From Variovorax sp. CF079 (GTDB taxonomy: Bacteria > Pseudomonadota > Gammaproteobacteria > Burkholderiales > Burkholderiaceae_C): a stretch of 64,000 bases of DNA. The stretch covers positions 1 to 64,000 of the forward strand of contig NZ_FMZU01000012.1 in the NCBI RefSeq assembly GCF_900101545.1, read 5' to 3'. Position numbers and translations under genes: made by a program. The notes beneath the pieces were generated by a model. The model was given only the letters and a program-made list of their open reading frames with translations. It did no database searches and was not told where the DNA came from. Positions 34,661 through 43,855 of this stretch are shown piece after piece; positions within the stretch are counted from its first letter, which is position 1; every line of letters starts with the position of its first letter.

Positions 34661-36001
34661 ATGAAGTGGTTGACGAACAAGCGATCGACTTTCGGCACGG
34701 CGCTCCTCGCGGCGCTGACGCTGGCCTCCGGTGCCGCGCAGGCCCAGACCAAGCAGCTCACGCTGTGCTGGGCGGCCTGGGATCCGGCCAACGCGCTGGT
34801 GGAGCTGTCGAAGGACTTCACCGCCCAGACCGGCGTGCAGATGAAGTACGAGTTCGTGCCCTGGCCGAATTTCGCGCAGCGCATGCTCAACGAGCTCAAC
34901 TCCAAGGGCAAGCTGTGCGATCTTTTGATTGGCGACAGCCAGTGGATCGGCTCGGCCGCGACCGAGGGCCACTACATCAAGCTCAACGAGTTCTTCGACA
35001 AGAACGGCATCAAGATGAGCGACTTCATGCCCGCCACCGTCGAGGGCTACTCGACCTGGCCCAAGGGCACGAAGAACTACTGGGCGCTGCCCGCGATGGG
35101 TGATGCCGTGGCCTTCACCTACCGCAAGGACTGGTTCGCCCGGCCCGAGCTGCAGGCGGAGTTCAAGACCAAGTACAACCGCGAGCTCGCGCCGCCCAAG
35201 ACCTGGGACGAGTTCAAGCAGATCGGCCAGTTCTTCCAGAACCGCACGATCGACGGCAAGAAGGTCTACGGCGCGGCGCTCTACACCGAGCGCGGCTCCG
35301 AGGGCATCACGATGGGCGTGACGAACACCCTGTACGCCTACGGCATGCAGTACGACAACCCAAAGAAGCCGTACGACATGAAAGGCTTCATCAACGGCCC
35401 CGAGGCCGTGGCCGGCCTCAAGTTCTACAAGGAGCTGTTCGACTGCTGCACGCCGCCCGGGCATTCCAACGCCTACATGACCGAGGACCTCGACTCCTAC
35501 AAGTCGGGCCAGGTCGCGATGCAGATGAACTTCATCGCCTTCTTCCCCGGCATCGCGAAGGACCCGAACGTGGGCGGCGAGAAGACCGGCTTCTTCACCA
35601 TGCCCAAGGCCAAGGTCGCCGCGGCGCAGCTCGGCGGCCAGGGCATCTCGGTCGTCAAGTACTCCGACAAGAAGGAGCTCGCACTCGACTACATCAAGTG
35701 GTTCGCGCAGCCCTCGGTGCAGCAGAAATGGTGGGACGCGGGCGGCTTCTCGTGCCACAACGCGGTGCTCGGCAAGCCGGGCTTCGAGAAGAGCACCTCG
35801 TACGCGCCGGTGTTCCTCGACTCGATGAAGATCGTGCGTGACTTCTGGCAGGAGCCGAGCTACGCGCAACTGCTGCTGGCGATGCAGAAGCGCACGCACG
35901 ACTACGTGGTGGCCGGCAAGGGCACGCCGCAGGAAGCGCTCGACGGTCTGCTCAAGGACTGGACCGAGGTCTTCAAGGAAGACGGGAAGATCAAGCCTTG
36001 A
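34661..36001 (+). CDS. Sugar/polyol ABC transporter substrate-binding protein
   Basis: This 446-residue periplasmic protein has a signal peptide (LLAALTLASGAAQAQ) and the family-1 extracellular solute-binding fold: LTLCWAAWDPANALVELSKD, FAQRMLNELNSKGKLCDLLIGD, YWALPAMGDAVAFTYRKDWF, and the C-terminal ALDGLLKDWTEVFK. The genes after it encode two permeases, a small membrane protein and two ATPases. This order resembles the glycerol (GlpVPQST) type transporters of rhizobia, and the following dha genes point to a glycerol-like polyol or short ketose as ligand. The specific ligand is inference. Confidence 0.92.
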   Translation: MKWLTNKRSTFGTALLAALTLASGAAQAQTKQLTLCWAAWDPANALVELSKDFTAQTGVQMKYEFVPWPNFAQRMLNELNSKGKLCDLLIGDSQWIGSAATEGHYIKLNEFFDKNGIKMSDFMPATVEGYSTWPKGTKNYWALPAMGDAVAFTYRKDWFARPELQAEFKTKYNRELAPPKTWDEFKQIGQFFQNRTIDGKKVYGAALYTERGSEGITMGVTNTLYAYGMQYDNPKKPYDMKGFINGPEAVAGLKFYKELFDCCTPPGHSNAYMTEDLDSYKSGQVAMQMNFIAFFPGIAKDPNVGGEKTGFFTMPKAKVAAAQLGGQGISVVKYSDKKELALDYIKWFAQPSVQQKWWDAGGFSCHNAVLGKPGFEKSTSYAPVFLDSMKIVRDFWQEPSYAQLLLAMQKRTHDYVVAGKGTPQEALDGLLKDWTEVFKEDGKIKP

Positions 36002-36024
36002 AGCGTGAGACGGCGGAGCCGACC

Positions 36025-36975
36025 ATGAGCGCCCTCCCGTTGGCCACCACCGTTCGCGCCGAGCCGGGCATCGCCGTTCGCGGCAGGGTGCCCGGCCAAG
36101 GCCTCTCCGACCGCGCGCTGGCATGGCTTTTCGTCGGCCCGACGATCCTGCTGCTGCTGGCCTTCAACATCTTCCCGCTCATCTGGACGATCTGGCTGTC
36201 CTTCACCAACTTCCGCGCCAACCGGCCGGGCGCCGAGGTGCTGTGGGTCGGCATCGGCAACTACTCGCGGGTGCTCAACGACGAGTCGATCTGGGAGAAC
36301 ATGCGCGCCACCGCGCACTTCCTCACCTGCTCGATCACGCTGCAGCTGCTGCTCGGCTTCGGCCTGGCGCTGATGCTGAACCGGCGCTTTCGCACGCACA
36401 GCTTCTGGAGCACCGCGATCCTGCTGCCGATGATGCTGGCGCCGGCGGTGGTCGGCACCTTCTGGAAGTATTTCTTCGAGCCGCAGTACGGCATCTTCAA
36501 CTACATCGTCAACTTCTTCGGCGGGCCCGGCACCTTCACCATGCTCGGCGATACGAAGCTCTCGCCCTGGGCCATCGTGCTGGTCGACACCTGGATGTGG
36601 ACGCCCTACGTGATGCTGCTGCTGCTGGCCGGCCTGCGCTCGATCCCGCCCTATCTCTACGAGGCCGCGGAGATCGACCGCGCGAGCGAGTGGACCAAGT
36701 TCTGGCGCATCACGCTGCCGATGGTGATGCCCTTCATCATCCTCGCGGTGCTGTTCCGCGTGATCGAGAACTTCAAGATGTTCGACCTCGTGGACCAGCT
36801 CACCAACGGCGGCCCGGGCTCGGTGACCGAGCTGGCGTCGATCAAGCTCAAGCGCGAGGCCTTCGAGAAATGGCGCACCGGCTACAGCTCGGCGCTGGCC
36901 ATCATCCTCTTCGTGGCCATCTACGGGCTCTCGCTCGTGACGGTGCGATTCCTCGATCGGGTGAAGCAACGATGA
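36025..36975 (+). CDS. ABC transporter permease (MalF/UgpA type)
   Basis: The ATG at 36025 gives 316 residues; the first 30 are a cytoplasmic leader and six membrane segments follow (LAWLFVGPTILLLLAFNIFP, FWSTAILLPMMLAPAVVGTF, AIVLVDTWMWTPYVMLLLLA and others). The EAA-type motif that contacts the ATPase is YEAAEIDRASEWTKFWRITL. It lies 24 bases after the binding protein and overlaps the second permease by 4 bases, so they form a heterodimeric channel. Confidence 0.93.
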   Translation: MSALPLATTVRAEPGIAVRGRVPGQGLSDRALAWLFVGPTILLLLAFNIFPLIWTIWLSFTNFRANRPGAEVLWVGIGNYSRVLNDESIWENMRATAHFLTCSITLQLLLGFGLALMLNRRFRTHSFWSTAILLPMMLAPAVVGTFWKYFFEPQYGIFNYIVNFFGGPGTFTMLGDTKLSPWAIVLVDTWMWTPYVMLLLLAGLRSIPPYLYEAAEIDRASEWTKFWRITLPMVMPFIILAVLFRVIENFKMFDLVDQLTNGGPGSVTELASIKLKREAFEKWRTGYSSALAIILFVAIYGLSLVTVRFLDRVKQR

Positions 36976-37919
36976 AGAACGCCGTCCACAGCCCGCTCGA
37001 CCCGACGCCGCGCGCGAAGGCTTTCGCCGGCATCGTCGTGATCGGCTACGCGCTGATCTCGCTAATCCCGCTGGTGTGGATCCTCCTCACCAGCTTCCGC
37101 ACGCCGCAGGATGCGATCGCCTATCCGCCGCAGGTCATCACGCAGCCTTCGCTGATCGGCTACGTCAACCTCTTCACCACCCGCTCGCGCGTGGGCGCAC
37201 AGGAACTGGCCGCGCTGCCGCCGCCCGCCACCTGGTACGAAGGCCTGGTGCGCGAGCAGCAGATGATCCTGGCCGGGCCCTCGCGCTTCTCGGACCGCTA
37301 TCTCAACTCGGTGCTGATCGGTTTCGGCTCGACGCTGCTGTCGGTGGTGCTGGGCACGCTCGCGGCCTATGCCTTCTCGCGCTTTCGCGTGCCGGGCAAG
37401 GACGATCTGCTGTTCTTCATCTTGTCGACGCGGATGATGCCGCCGATCGCGGTGGCGATCCCGATCTACCTGATGTACCGCGCGGTCGGCCTGTCGGACA
37501 CGCACCTCGGGCTGATCCTGCTCTACACGGTGGTTAATCTCTCGCTCTCGGTCTGGCTGCTCAAGGGCTTCATGGACGAGATCCCGCGCGAGTACGAGGA
37601 GGCCGCCATGGTCGACGGCTACACGCGCTTCCAGGCCTTCATCAAGGTGGTGCTGCCGCAGGCCGCCACCGGCATCGCGACCACCGCGATCTTCTGCCTG
37701 ATCTTCGCGTGGAACGAGTACGCCTTCGCGCTGCTGCTCACCAGCGGCACGGCGCAAACCTCGCCGCCCTTCATCCCGACCATCATCGGCGAGGGCGGCC
37801 TCGACTGGCCGGCCATGGCCGCGGGCACCACGCTGTTCCTGCTGCCGGTGCTGGTGTTCACCGTGCTGCTGCGCAAGCACCTGTTGCGCGGCATCACCTT
37901 CGGAGCGATTCGGAAATGA
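36972..37919 (+). CDS. ABC transporter permease (MalG/UgpE type)
   Basis: The ATG at 36972 overlaps the stop of the first permease and gives 315 residues with six membrane segments (IVVIGYALISLIPLVWILLT near the start). The ATPase-contact motif is YEEAAMVDGYTRFQAFIKVV, typical of the MalG side of carbohydrate importers. A periplasmic insert of about 60 residues after the first segment (LFTTRSRVGAQELAALPPPA) is longer than in MalG and is seen in glycerol-type permeases, to my recollection. It overlaps the next small gene by 4 bases. Confidence 0.93.
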   Translation: MKNAVHSPLDPTPRAKAFAGIVVIGYALISLIPLVWILLTSFRTPQDAIAYPPQVITQPSLIGYVNLFTTRSRVGAQELAALPPPATWYEGLVREQQMILAGPSRFSDRYLNSVLIGFGSTLLSVVLGTLAAYAFSRFRVPGKDDLLFFILSTRMMPPIAVAIPIYLMYRAVGLSDTHLGLILLYTVVNLSLSVWLLKGFMDEIPREYEEAAMVDGYTRFQAFIKVVLPQAATGIATTAIFCLIFAWNEYAFALLLTSGTAQTSPPFIPTIIGEGGLDWPAMAAGTTLFLLPVLVFTVLLRKHLLRGITFGAIRK

Positions 37920-38086
37920 AGAAGAACTGGTTGTCCCGCGCGCGCTGGGAGCCCGCCAGCATCGCCCTCATCGGGCTCGGCCTCGCGATGCTGATGCAGC
38001 CCTGGTCGCTCGAGATCTACAGTTGGTCCTTCGCCGTTCTGCTGGCCGGGGTCGCGGGCTATACGGTCGCCGGAAAGCTGCACTGA
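37916..38086 (+). CDS. Small two-span membrane protein of the ABC operon (56 residues)
   Basis: This gene is placed tightly between permease and ATPase genes (4-base overlap before, 1-base gap after), so translation is almost certain. The product has two short hydrophobic segments (PASIALIGLGLAMLMQPWSL and WSFAVLLAGVAGYTVAG) joined by an EIYS turn. Rhizobial glycerol transporters also carry an extra small membrane protein at the same kind of position (GlpU/DUF2160), although I cannot say it is homologous. It may stabilise the permease. Confidence 0.75.
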   Translation: MKKNWLSRARWEPASIALIGLGLAMLMQPWSLEIYSWSFAVLLAGVAGYTVAGKLH

Positions 38087-38087
38087 C

Positions 38088-39200
38088 ATGGCCGAGATCC
38101 GCATCGAAAAGCTGCACAAGCGCTTCAGCGATTTCGTCGCCGTGCGCGACTCCACACTGACGCTGGAAGACGGCAAGTTCGTCGTGCTGCTCGGCCCCTC
38201 GGGCTGCGGCAAGACGACCACGCTGCGCATGCTGGCCGGCCTCGAGTTCCCGACCTCCGGCTCGATCACGCTCGCGGGCCAGGACGTGACCTACCTGCGC
38301 CCGCGCGAACGCGACATCGCGATGGTGTTCCAGCTCTTCGCGCTCTACCCGCACCTGGGCGTGCGCGGCAACCTCGAGTTCCCGCTGCGCAACGAAGGCT
38401 TGAAGCGCGCCGAGATCGATCGGCGCGTGGCCGATGTCGCGGCCATCCTGCGCATCGAGCACCTGCTCGGCGCGCGCGTGGGCGGGCTTTCGGGCGGCGA
38501 CCGGCAGCGCGTCGCGCTGGGCCGCGCGATCGTGCGGCAGCCCCAGGCCTTCCTGATGGACGAGCCGCTGGGCACACTCGACGCCGAGTTCCGCGAGCTG
38601 ATGTGCGTAGAGCTGCGCAAGCTGCACGAGCGCCTGCGCACCACCACCGTGTTCGTCACGCACGACCAGAACGAGGCGATGGCGCTGGCCGACCACATCG
38701 TCGTGATGAACCAGGGCGAGATCCTGCAGGCCGACGAGCCGGGCGGCATCTACAACTTTCCGAGCTGCATGTTCGTCGCGCGCTTCATCGGCCGGCCGCC
38801 GATGAACTTCGTGCCGATCTCGGGCGCGGTGCGCGCGGGCGATGACGCGGTCTCGCTGGCCGGCTTGCCGGTGACGGTGCCGCGCATCGAGCAAGGCGCC
38901 GGCGCAGCGGTCCTCGGCGTACGGCCCGAGCACGTGCAGGTCGCTGCACCGGGCGAAGGGCTCGCGGCCGAGGTGCGGCATGTCGAGTACTTCGGCTCGC
39001 ACTGGATCGCCGAGCTCGCCACCGCGGCCGGCACACTGAAGGCGCTGATCGACAAGTCGCAACGGCCGGCATTGGGCGACCGTGTCGCCATCGGCTTCAA
39101 CACCGCGCGCATCGTGCTCTTCGACGCCGGCACCGAGCAGTTGCTTGCCAGCGCGACCACGCGCCACCACCGGGAGGCCTTGCGCCATGGCCAGCATTGA
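38088..39200 (+). CDS. ABC transporter ATP-binding protein (UgpC/GlpS type), first of two
   Basis: This 370-residue ATPase has Walker A GPSGCGKTTTLR, Q-loop MVFQLFALYPH, signature LSGGDRQRVALGRAIVR, Walker B AFLMDEPLGTLD and switch histidine TVFVTHDQNE. The signature has D where Q is usual (LSGGQ). The C-terminal TOBE-type domain (about 240-370) is that of sugar importers and may serve regulation. The second ATPase gene overlaps by 14 bases, so the transporter probably has two different nucleotide-binding subunits. Confidence 0.94.
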   Translation: MAEIRIEKLHKRFSDFVAVRDSTLTLEDGKFVVLLGPSGCGKTTTLRMLAGLEFPTSGSITLAGQDVTYLRPRERDIAMVFQLFALYPHLGVRGNLEFPLRNEGLKRAEIDRRVADVAAILRIEHLLGARVGGLSGGDRQRVALGRAIVRQPQAFLMDEPLGTLDAEFRELMCVELRKLHERLRTTTVFVTHDQNEAMALADHIVVMNQGEILQADEPGGIYNFPSCMFVARFIGRPPMNFVPISGAVRAGDDAVSLAGLPVTVPRIEQGAGAAVLGVRPEHVQVAAPGEGLAAEVRHVEYFGSHWIAELATAAGTLKALIDKSQRPALGDRVAIGFNTARIVLFDAGTEQLLASATTRHHREALRHGQH

Positions 39201-40218
39201 ACTTAGCGGCGTGAGCCGCGCCTTCGGCGAGGTCAAGGCGGTGACGGAGCTGAGCCTCCACGTCGCCGACGGCGAATTCCTCGTGCTGCTGGGCCCGAGC
39301 GGCGCCGGCAAGACCACCACGCTGCGCCTCATCGCCGGCCTGGAGCGTCCCGATGCCGGGCGCATCCGCATGGACGGCCACGACATCACGGACAGCCTGC
39401 CCGCGAGCCGCGACTGCGCCTTCGTGTTCCAGCAGTACTCGCTTTACCCGCATCTCACCGTCTTCGACAACCTCGCCTTCCCCTTGCGCTCGCCGCTGCG
39501 GCGCAGCGAGCCGGCCGAGGTCAAGCGCCGGGTGGAGGAAGTGGCGGCCATGCTGCACATCGAGGCCAAGCTCACGCGCCGCGCCACCGAGCTCTCGGGC
39601 GGCGAGATGCAGCGCGTGGCCATCGGCCGCGCGCTGGTGCGCCGGCCGCGCGTGTTCCTGATGGACGAGCCGCTCTCCTCGCTCGATGCGCAACTGCGCG
39701 AGGAATTGCGCGTCGAGCTCCGGCGCCTGCAGCGCAGCACCGGCGCCACCGTGATCTACGTGACGCACGACCACGTGGAGGCCACCACCATGGCCGACCG
39801 CATCGGCATCCTCGAACGCGGCGTGCTGCAGCAGGTGGGCACACCGCTCGCGGTCTACGGCGACCCGCACACGCTGCCGGTGGCGCAGCGCCTCGGCTCG
39901 CCGGCCATCAACGTGCTGCCGGCGCAATGGTTCGACGGCCGCTCGCCGGCCGGCACCGCGCACGTTGCGATCCGCCCCGAGGACGTGCTGCTCTCGCCGG
40001 AGGGCGAGGCGGCCGGCTTCCAGATCATCGAGTGCTCACTGGTCAAGCACCAGCTGGTGGCCGAGCGGCAGGGCGTGGAGGTGCATGCGCGCGTGATGCT
40101 CGACGCGCCGCTCGCGCCGGGTTCCGAGGCGCGCTTCGGCTTTCCCGCCGAGCGCTGTCTTTTCTTCGATGCGGCCGGATGCCGCATCGCCGCACCCCGA
40201 ATCCAGGAAGTCCCATGA
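39187..40218 (+). CDS. ABC transporter ATP-binding protein (UgpC/GlpT type), second of two
   Basis: The ATG at 39187 lies inside the end of the first ATPase gene and gives 343 residues starting MASIELSGVSRAFGEVKAVT. Walker A is GPSGAGKTTTLR, the signature LSGGEMQRVAIGRALVRRP, Walker B VFLMDEPLSSLD, and the switch TVIYVTHDHVE. The signature has E-M in place of Q-Q/Q-K. The C-terminal regulatory domain is present. Two distinct ATPases in one carbohydrate importer are the GlpS/GlpT pattern of glycerol transporters. dhaL starts 4 bases before its end. Confidence 0.93.
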   Translation: MASIELSGVSRAFGEVKAVTELSLHVADGEFLVLLGPSGAGKTTTLRLIAGLERPDAGRIRMDGHDITDSLPASRDCAFVFQQYSLYPHLTVFDNLAFPLRSPLRRSEPAEVKRRVEEVAAMLHIEAKLTRRATELSGGEMQRVAIGRALVRRPRVFLMDEPLSSLDAQLREELRVELRRLQRSTGATVIYVTHDHVEATTMADRIGILERGVLQQVGTPLAVYGDPHTLPVAQRLGSPAINVLPAQWFDGRSPAGTAHVAIRPEDVLLSPEGEAAGFQIIECSLVKHQLVAERQGVEVHARVMLDAPLAPGSEARFGFPAERCLFFDAAGCRIAAPRIQEVP

Positions 40219-40847
40219 AAACGGTACACATCATCGACGCGCTGGAAGCCGTGCAGGCGGCGATCCTCGCCAACGAGAGCCAGATCGAATCGCTGGACCG
40301 CGCGATCGGCGACGGCGACCACTTCATCAACGTGCGCCGCGGCTGCGATGTGCTGATGGCGATGCGCGACGAGCTGGCGCCGCTCGCGCCCGGTGCGGCC
40401 TTCGGCAAGATCGGCCTGAAGCTGCTGTCGACCATCGGCGGCGCCTCGGGTCCGCTGATATCGAGCTTCTTCATCGCGATGGGCAAGACCCTCGCCGGCA
40501 TCGACGAGCCCGACCGCCGGCAGTTCGCCGCCGCTTTCGCGGATGGCGTCGAGGCCATCAAGAGCCGCGGCAAGGCCGACCTCGGCGAGAAGACCATGCT
40601 CGACGTGCTGATCCCGGTCTCGCGCCTGCTGCAACGCCTCGCCGAAGAAAACACGCCGCTGCCGCAGGTGTGCGAGCAGCTCACGGCCGAGGCCCACCGC
40701 AACATGCTCGCCACGCGCGACATGACCGCCACCAAGGGCCGCGCCTCCTTCCTCGGCGAACGCGCGCTCGGCCACATCGACCCGGGCTCGAAGACCTGCG
40801 AAGTCGCCATTACCGCGGTGTGCGACACATGGAAGGAAATCGCATGA
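40215..40847 (+). CDS. dhaL: Dihydroxyacetone kinase DhaL-type subunit
   Basis: This 210-residue all-helical subunit holds the nucleotide that phosphorylates the ketose bound to DhaK. The metal-binding aspartates are in DRAIGDGDHFINVRRG, the phosphate-binding loop is STIGGASGPLISSFF, and GEKTMLDVLIP and ATKGRASFLGERALGHIDPG complete the L domain. No DhaM phosphotransferase subunit is present in the window, so phosphate either comes from ATP or from a DhaM elsewhere. It overlaps the ATPase gene before and the dhaK gene after by 4 bases each. Confidence 0.94.
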   Translation: MKTVHIIDALEAVQAAILANESQIESLDRAIGDGDHFINVRRGCDVLMAMRDELAPLAPGAAFGKIGLKLLSTIGGASGPLISSFFIAMGKTLAGIDEPDRRQFAAAFADGVEAIKSRGKADLGEKTMLDVLIPVSRLLQRLAEENTPLPQVCEQLTAEAHRNMLATRDMTATKGRASFLGERALGHIDPGSKTCEVAITAVCDTWKEIA

Positions 40848-41827
40848 AGAAGTTCGTCAACGACGTGGACGCGATGCTGCGCGAGGCGCTGGCCGGCATG
40901 GTGGAGGCGCATCCGCAGCTGCTGCGCGTCGAGTTCGAGCCCACCTTCGTCGCCCGGCGCGAGCGCGCGGCGAACAAGGTGGCGCTGATCTCCGGCGGCG
41001 GCTCGGGCCACGAGCCGCTGCACGCCGGCTTCGTCGGCCGCGGCATGCTCGATGCGGCCTGCCCGGGCCAGGTGTTCACCAGCCCCACGCCCGACCAGAT
41101 GCTGGCCGCCGCGGCCGCCACCGAAACCGGCCAGGGTGTGCTCTTCATCGTCAAGAACTATGCCGGCGACGGCATGAACTTCCAGATGGCGAGCGAGATG
41201 CTCGAAACCGAGAACGCGACCGTGCTGGTCAACGACGACGTGGCGGTGGAGAACTCAACCCACACGACCGGCCGCCGCGGCGTGGCCGGCACGCTGGTCG
41301 TCGAGAAGATGGTCGGGGCGCTGTCCGAGCAGGGCGCGACGCTGGCTGAGTGCAAGGCGCTGGGCGACCGCGTGAACGCGGCCACCGCATCGATGGGCGT
41401 GGCCTTCACGAGTTGCACGGTGCCGGCGGCCGGGCGGCCCACTTTCGACATCGGGCCCGACGAGATCGAGATCGGCGTCGGCATCCATGGCGAGCCCGGG
41501 CGGCGGCGCGCCGCCCACATGCCGGCCGACGAGATCGTGCGCACGCTGATGGATGCGATCCTCGGCGACCTGAAGGCCCAGGCTGGGCGCCAGGTGCTGC
41601 TGCACGTCAACGGCTTCGGCGGCACACCCTTGATGGAGCTCTACCTGCTGCACCATGCGGCGAACCGGCGCCTCGAGGCCGAGGGACTCAAGCCGGTCCG
41701 ATCGCTGGTCGGCAACTACACGACTTCGCTCGACATGGCGGGCGCCTCACTGACCGTGAGCTTGCTCGATGACGAACTGGTGTCGCTGTGGGATGCGCCG
41801 GTGCACACGGCGGCGCTGCGCTGGTAG
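40844..41827 (+). CDS. dhaK: Dihydroxyacetone kinase DhaK-type subunit (second copy)
   Basis: The 327-residue K domain has the glycine-rich ISGGGSGHEPLHAGFVGRGM, the substrate-binding histidine in GVGIHGEPGRRRA and HVNGFGGTPLMELYLLHHAA. It closely resembles the copy at 32419, which lacks its own L subunit, so the two K proteins may share DhaL and accept different ketoses. As last gene of the seven-gene importer operon it should phosphorylate the product of the imported compound. Confidence 0.94.
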   Translation: MKKFVNDVDAMLREALAGMVEAHPQLLRVEFEPTFVARRERAANKVALISGGGSGHEPLHAGFVGRGMLDAACPGQVFTSPTPDQMLAAAAATETGQGVLFIVKNYAGDGMNFQMASEMLETENATVLVNDDVAVENSTHTTGRRGVAGTLVVEKMVGALSEQGATLAECKALGDRVNAATASMGVAFTSCTVPAAGRPTFDIGPDEIEIGVGIHGEPGRRRAAHMPADEIVRTLMDAILGDLKAQAGRQVLLHVNGFGGTPLMELYLLHHAANRRLEAEGLKPVRSLVGNYTTSLDMAGASLTVSLLDDELVSLWDAPVHTAALRW

Positions 41828-41872
41828 GGGCGGTGCGCTGCATACTTGGGGTTCAACTCCCTCCCACTCTGC

Positions 41873-42562
41873 ATGACGCCTGAAACGCAGAAGATCTCCA
41901 TTCCCGTCGACGGCAGCGTGAGCGTCTCCGCGCTCGTGCAGGCGCCGGCTGATCCGACTGCCTGCTATGTGTTCGCTCACGGCGCGGGTGCGGGCATGGC
42001 GCATCCGTTCATGGGCGCGGTATCGGACGGCTTGGCCGCACGAAGGATCGCGACCTTGCGCTACCAGTTTCCGTACATGGAGCTTGGCAGCAAACGTCCT
42101 GATTCACCTCGCGTTGCCCATGCCGCGGTTCGGGCCGCTGCCGCGCGGGCCTCCGAGATGTTCGGCGCGCTTCCCCTCTTCGCGGGCGGCAAGTCGTTCG
42201 GCGGCCGGATGACGTCGCAGGCGCAGGCGCTGGCGCCGCTGCCCGGCGTGGCCGGCCTCGTCTTCCTGGGTTTTCCGCTGCATCCGGCAGGGGTGCCTTC
42301 GACCGACCGCGCGGCGCACCTGTTCGACGTGCAGTTGCCCATGCTGTTCATTCAAGGCACGGAGGACAAGCTCGCCGAGCTCTGCAGGATTCGCTCGGTG
42401 GTCGAGGAACTGGGAGACCGCGGGTCGCTGATGGAGGTCGCTTATGCGGACCACTCTTTTCACGTGCCCCGGCGCTCCGGCCGCGACGACGGCGAGGTGA
42501 TGGAAGAAGTGATCGACGGCATGGCGATCTGGATGCAGGCTTGGCACCTGGCAATGCCATAG
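41873..42562 (+). CDS. Alpha/beta hydrolase, KANL3/Tex30 type
   Basis: I chose the ATG at 41873 (229 residues); the frame opens 27 bases earlier without gain. The fold is a small alpha/beta hydrolase: CYVFAHGAGAGMAHPFMG (oxyanion loop), nucleophile serine in LFAGGKSFGGRMTSQ, aspartate in LFIQGTEDKLAEL and histidine in YADHSFHVPRR. Substrate unknown. It stands alone after the dha operon and converges with a flavoprotein gene (36 bases between stops). Confidence 0.85.
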   Translation: MTPETQKISIPVDGSVSVSALVQAPADPTACYVFAHGAGAGMAHPFMGAVSDGLAARRIATLRYQFPYMELGSKRPDSPRVAHAAVRAAAARASEMFGALPLFAGGKSFGGRMTSQAQALAPLPGVAGLVFLGFPLHPAGVPSTDRAAHLFDVQLPMLFIQGTEDKLAELCRIRSVVEELGDRGSLMEVAYADHSFHVPRRSGRDDGEVMEEVIDGMAIWMQAWHLAMP

Positions 42563-42598
42563 AGACCGGGCGTGCGAGCGCCAGGCCCACGCTTGTCC

Positions 42599-43855
42599 TC
42601 AGTGAATGAAACGAGAAGGCCGGAATGGCGCCGGGTCGAAGGCGCAAGCTTCGCCGACCATCATGGACGCCAGCAAGGAGGCAGTGCCGGGGCCGGTGCT
42701 GAAGCCGATGTGCTGATGACCGAACGCGAGCCACAGGCCGGGATGTCGAGGGCATTCACCGATCATCGGCCGACTGTCCGGAAGCGTGGGTCTGCTTCCG
42801 AGCCAAGGGTCTGTTTCGAGCCGTCCGTCCAAGGGAAAAGCTTCCCGTGCCGATCGTTCTGCGAGTTCGAGCTGGCTCAGGTTTTTCGGCGCATCGCGCG
42901 CGGTGAGTTGCACACCGGTGGACAAGCGCAAGCCTTGCTCCATGGGTGAAAGCACATACCCGCCGCCGGTGTCGTAGATCGGGCGACTGAGCGTGGCGCC
43001 GCCGGCGGCGCCATAGTGCATGTGATAGCCACGCTCGAACGCCATCGGCACCGATATGCCGAGCGACTTCCTGGCAAATTCCTTGGTCCATGGTCCCAGG
43101 GCGAGCACGACCCGAGAGACCTCATGGGCTCTGCCGTCCTCCTCGACGATCTGCCACGCGTCATTTGCAGCCGCCCGGCGAAGTCCGCCGACGAGGGCCT
43201 GCTTGATCCGTCCTCCTCGTGAGACGAAAAGCTTCGCGTACGCTTCCACCACTCGGCCGGGACTGTCGACAGAGGACGTGTCCTTGATCCAGAGCGCACG
43301 GGGAAAAAGATGCTTCAGATCAGGCTCGAGGTCCGAAAGCTCTTGCGCATCGAGCGCCTGTGTCGAGATGCTGAACTTGTCGAAGGTGTCGCGAGACAGC
43401 CGGCTGCCGTCGAAGCCCTGTTCGCTTCGATAGAGAAAAAGCCAGCCATTGGCGCGCAATCGGTGTGCGGCTCCCGCCTCGGCGAGCAAGCGTTGGTGCT
43501 CCTTGGTCGAGAGCTGGATCAATGCGTCGAGCGCGGCGGTGGTCTCATTGAAGACGCTCGAGCGCGCGCTGGAAAGAAAGCCCAGCGCCCAAGGCAGGTT
43601 CCTTGCCAGGAACAGTGGGTCGTAGCGGAACTGCGCCGAATTGTTCTTCAACAGCTTTGGAAGAGATGCCCACAGCCCGGGATTGTTGAAGGGCATCAGC
43701 GAGCTGCGTGCGATGACGCCGGCGTTTCCGTACGAGGTCTCGCGACCTGGCGCCACGCGATCGAAGATCGTCACGTCATGGCCCCGCCGTTGCAGCTCGA
43801 GCGCGCACGACACGCCAACGATGCCGGCGCCCAGAATGGCAACGGTGTTTTTCAT
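42599..43855 (-). CDS. FAD-dependent D-amino-acid dehydrogenase-like oxidoreductase (DadA family)
   Basis: This 418-residue flavoprotein begins with the dinucleotide-binding motif TVAILGAGIVGVSCALELQRR and continues with RETSYGNAGVIARSSLMPF, the pattern of DadA, which oxidises D-amino acids to 2-oxo acids and passes electrons to the respiratory chain. The C-terminal FAD contact GLWLAFGHQHIGFSTGPGTA fits too. It is the last gene of the minus-strand part of the lysine locus. It could oxidise D-lysine or a cyclic derivative. A decayed partial copy of its 5' part lies directly upstream, and its start overlaps the end of that remnant by 4 bases. Confidence 0.88.
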   Translation of the reverse strand: MKNTVAILGAGIVGVSCALELQRRGHDVTIFDRVAPGRETSYGNAGVIARSSLMPFNNPGLWASLPKLLKNNSAQFRYDPLFLARNLPWALGFLSSARSSVFNETTAALDALIQLSTKEHQRLLAEAGAAHRLRANGWLFLYRSEQGFDGSRLSRDTFDKFSISTQALDAQELSDLEPDLKHLFPRALWIKDTSSVDSPGRVVEAYAKLFVSRGGRIKQALVGGLRRAAANDAWQIVEEDGRAHEVSRVVLALGPWTKEFARKSLGISVPMAFERGYHMHYGAAGGATLSRPIYDTGGGYVLSPMEQGLRLSTGVQLTARDAPKNLSQLELAERSAREAFPLDGRLETDPWLGSRPTLPDSRPMIGECPRHPGLWLAFGHQHIGFSTGPGTASLLASMMVGEACAFDPAPFRPSRFIH

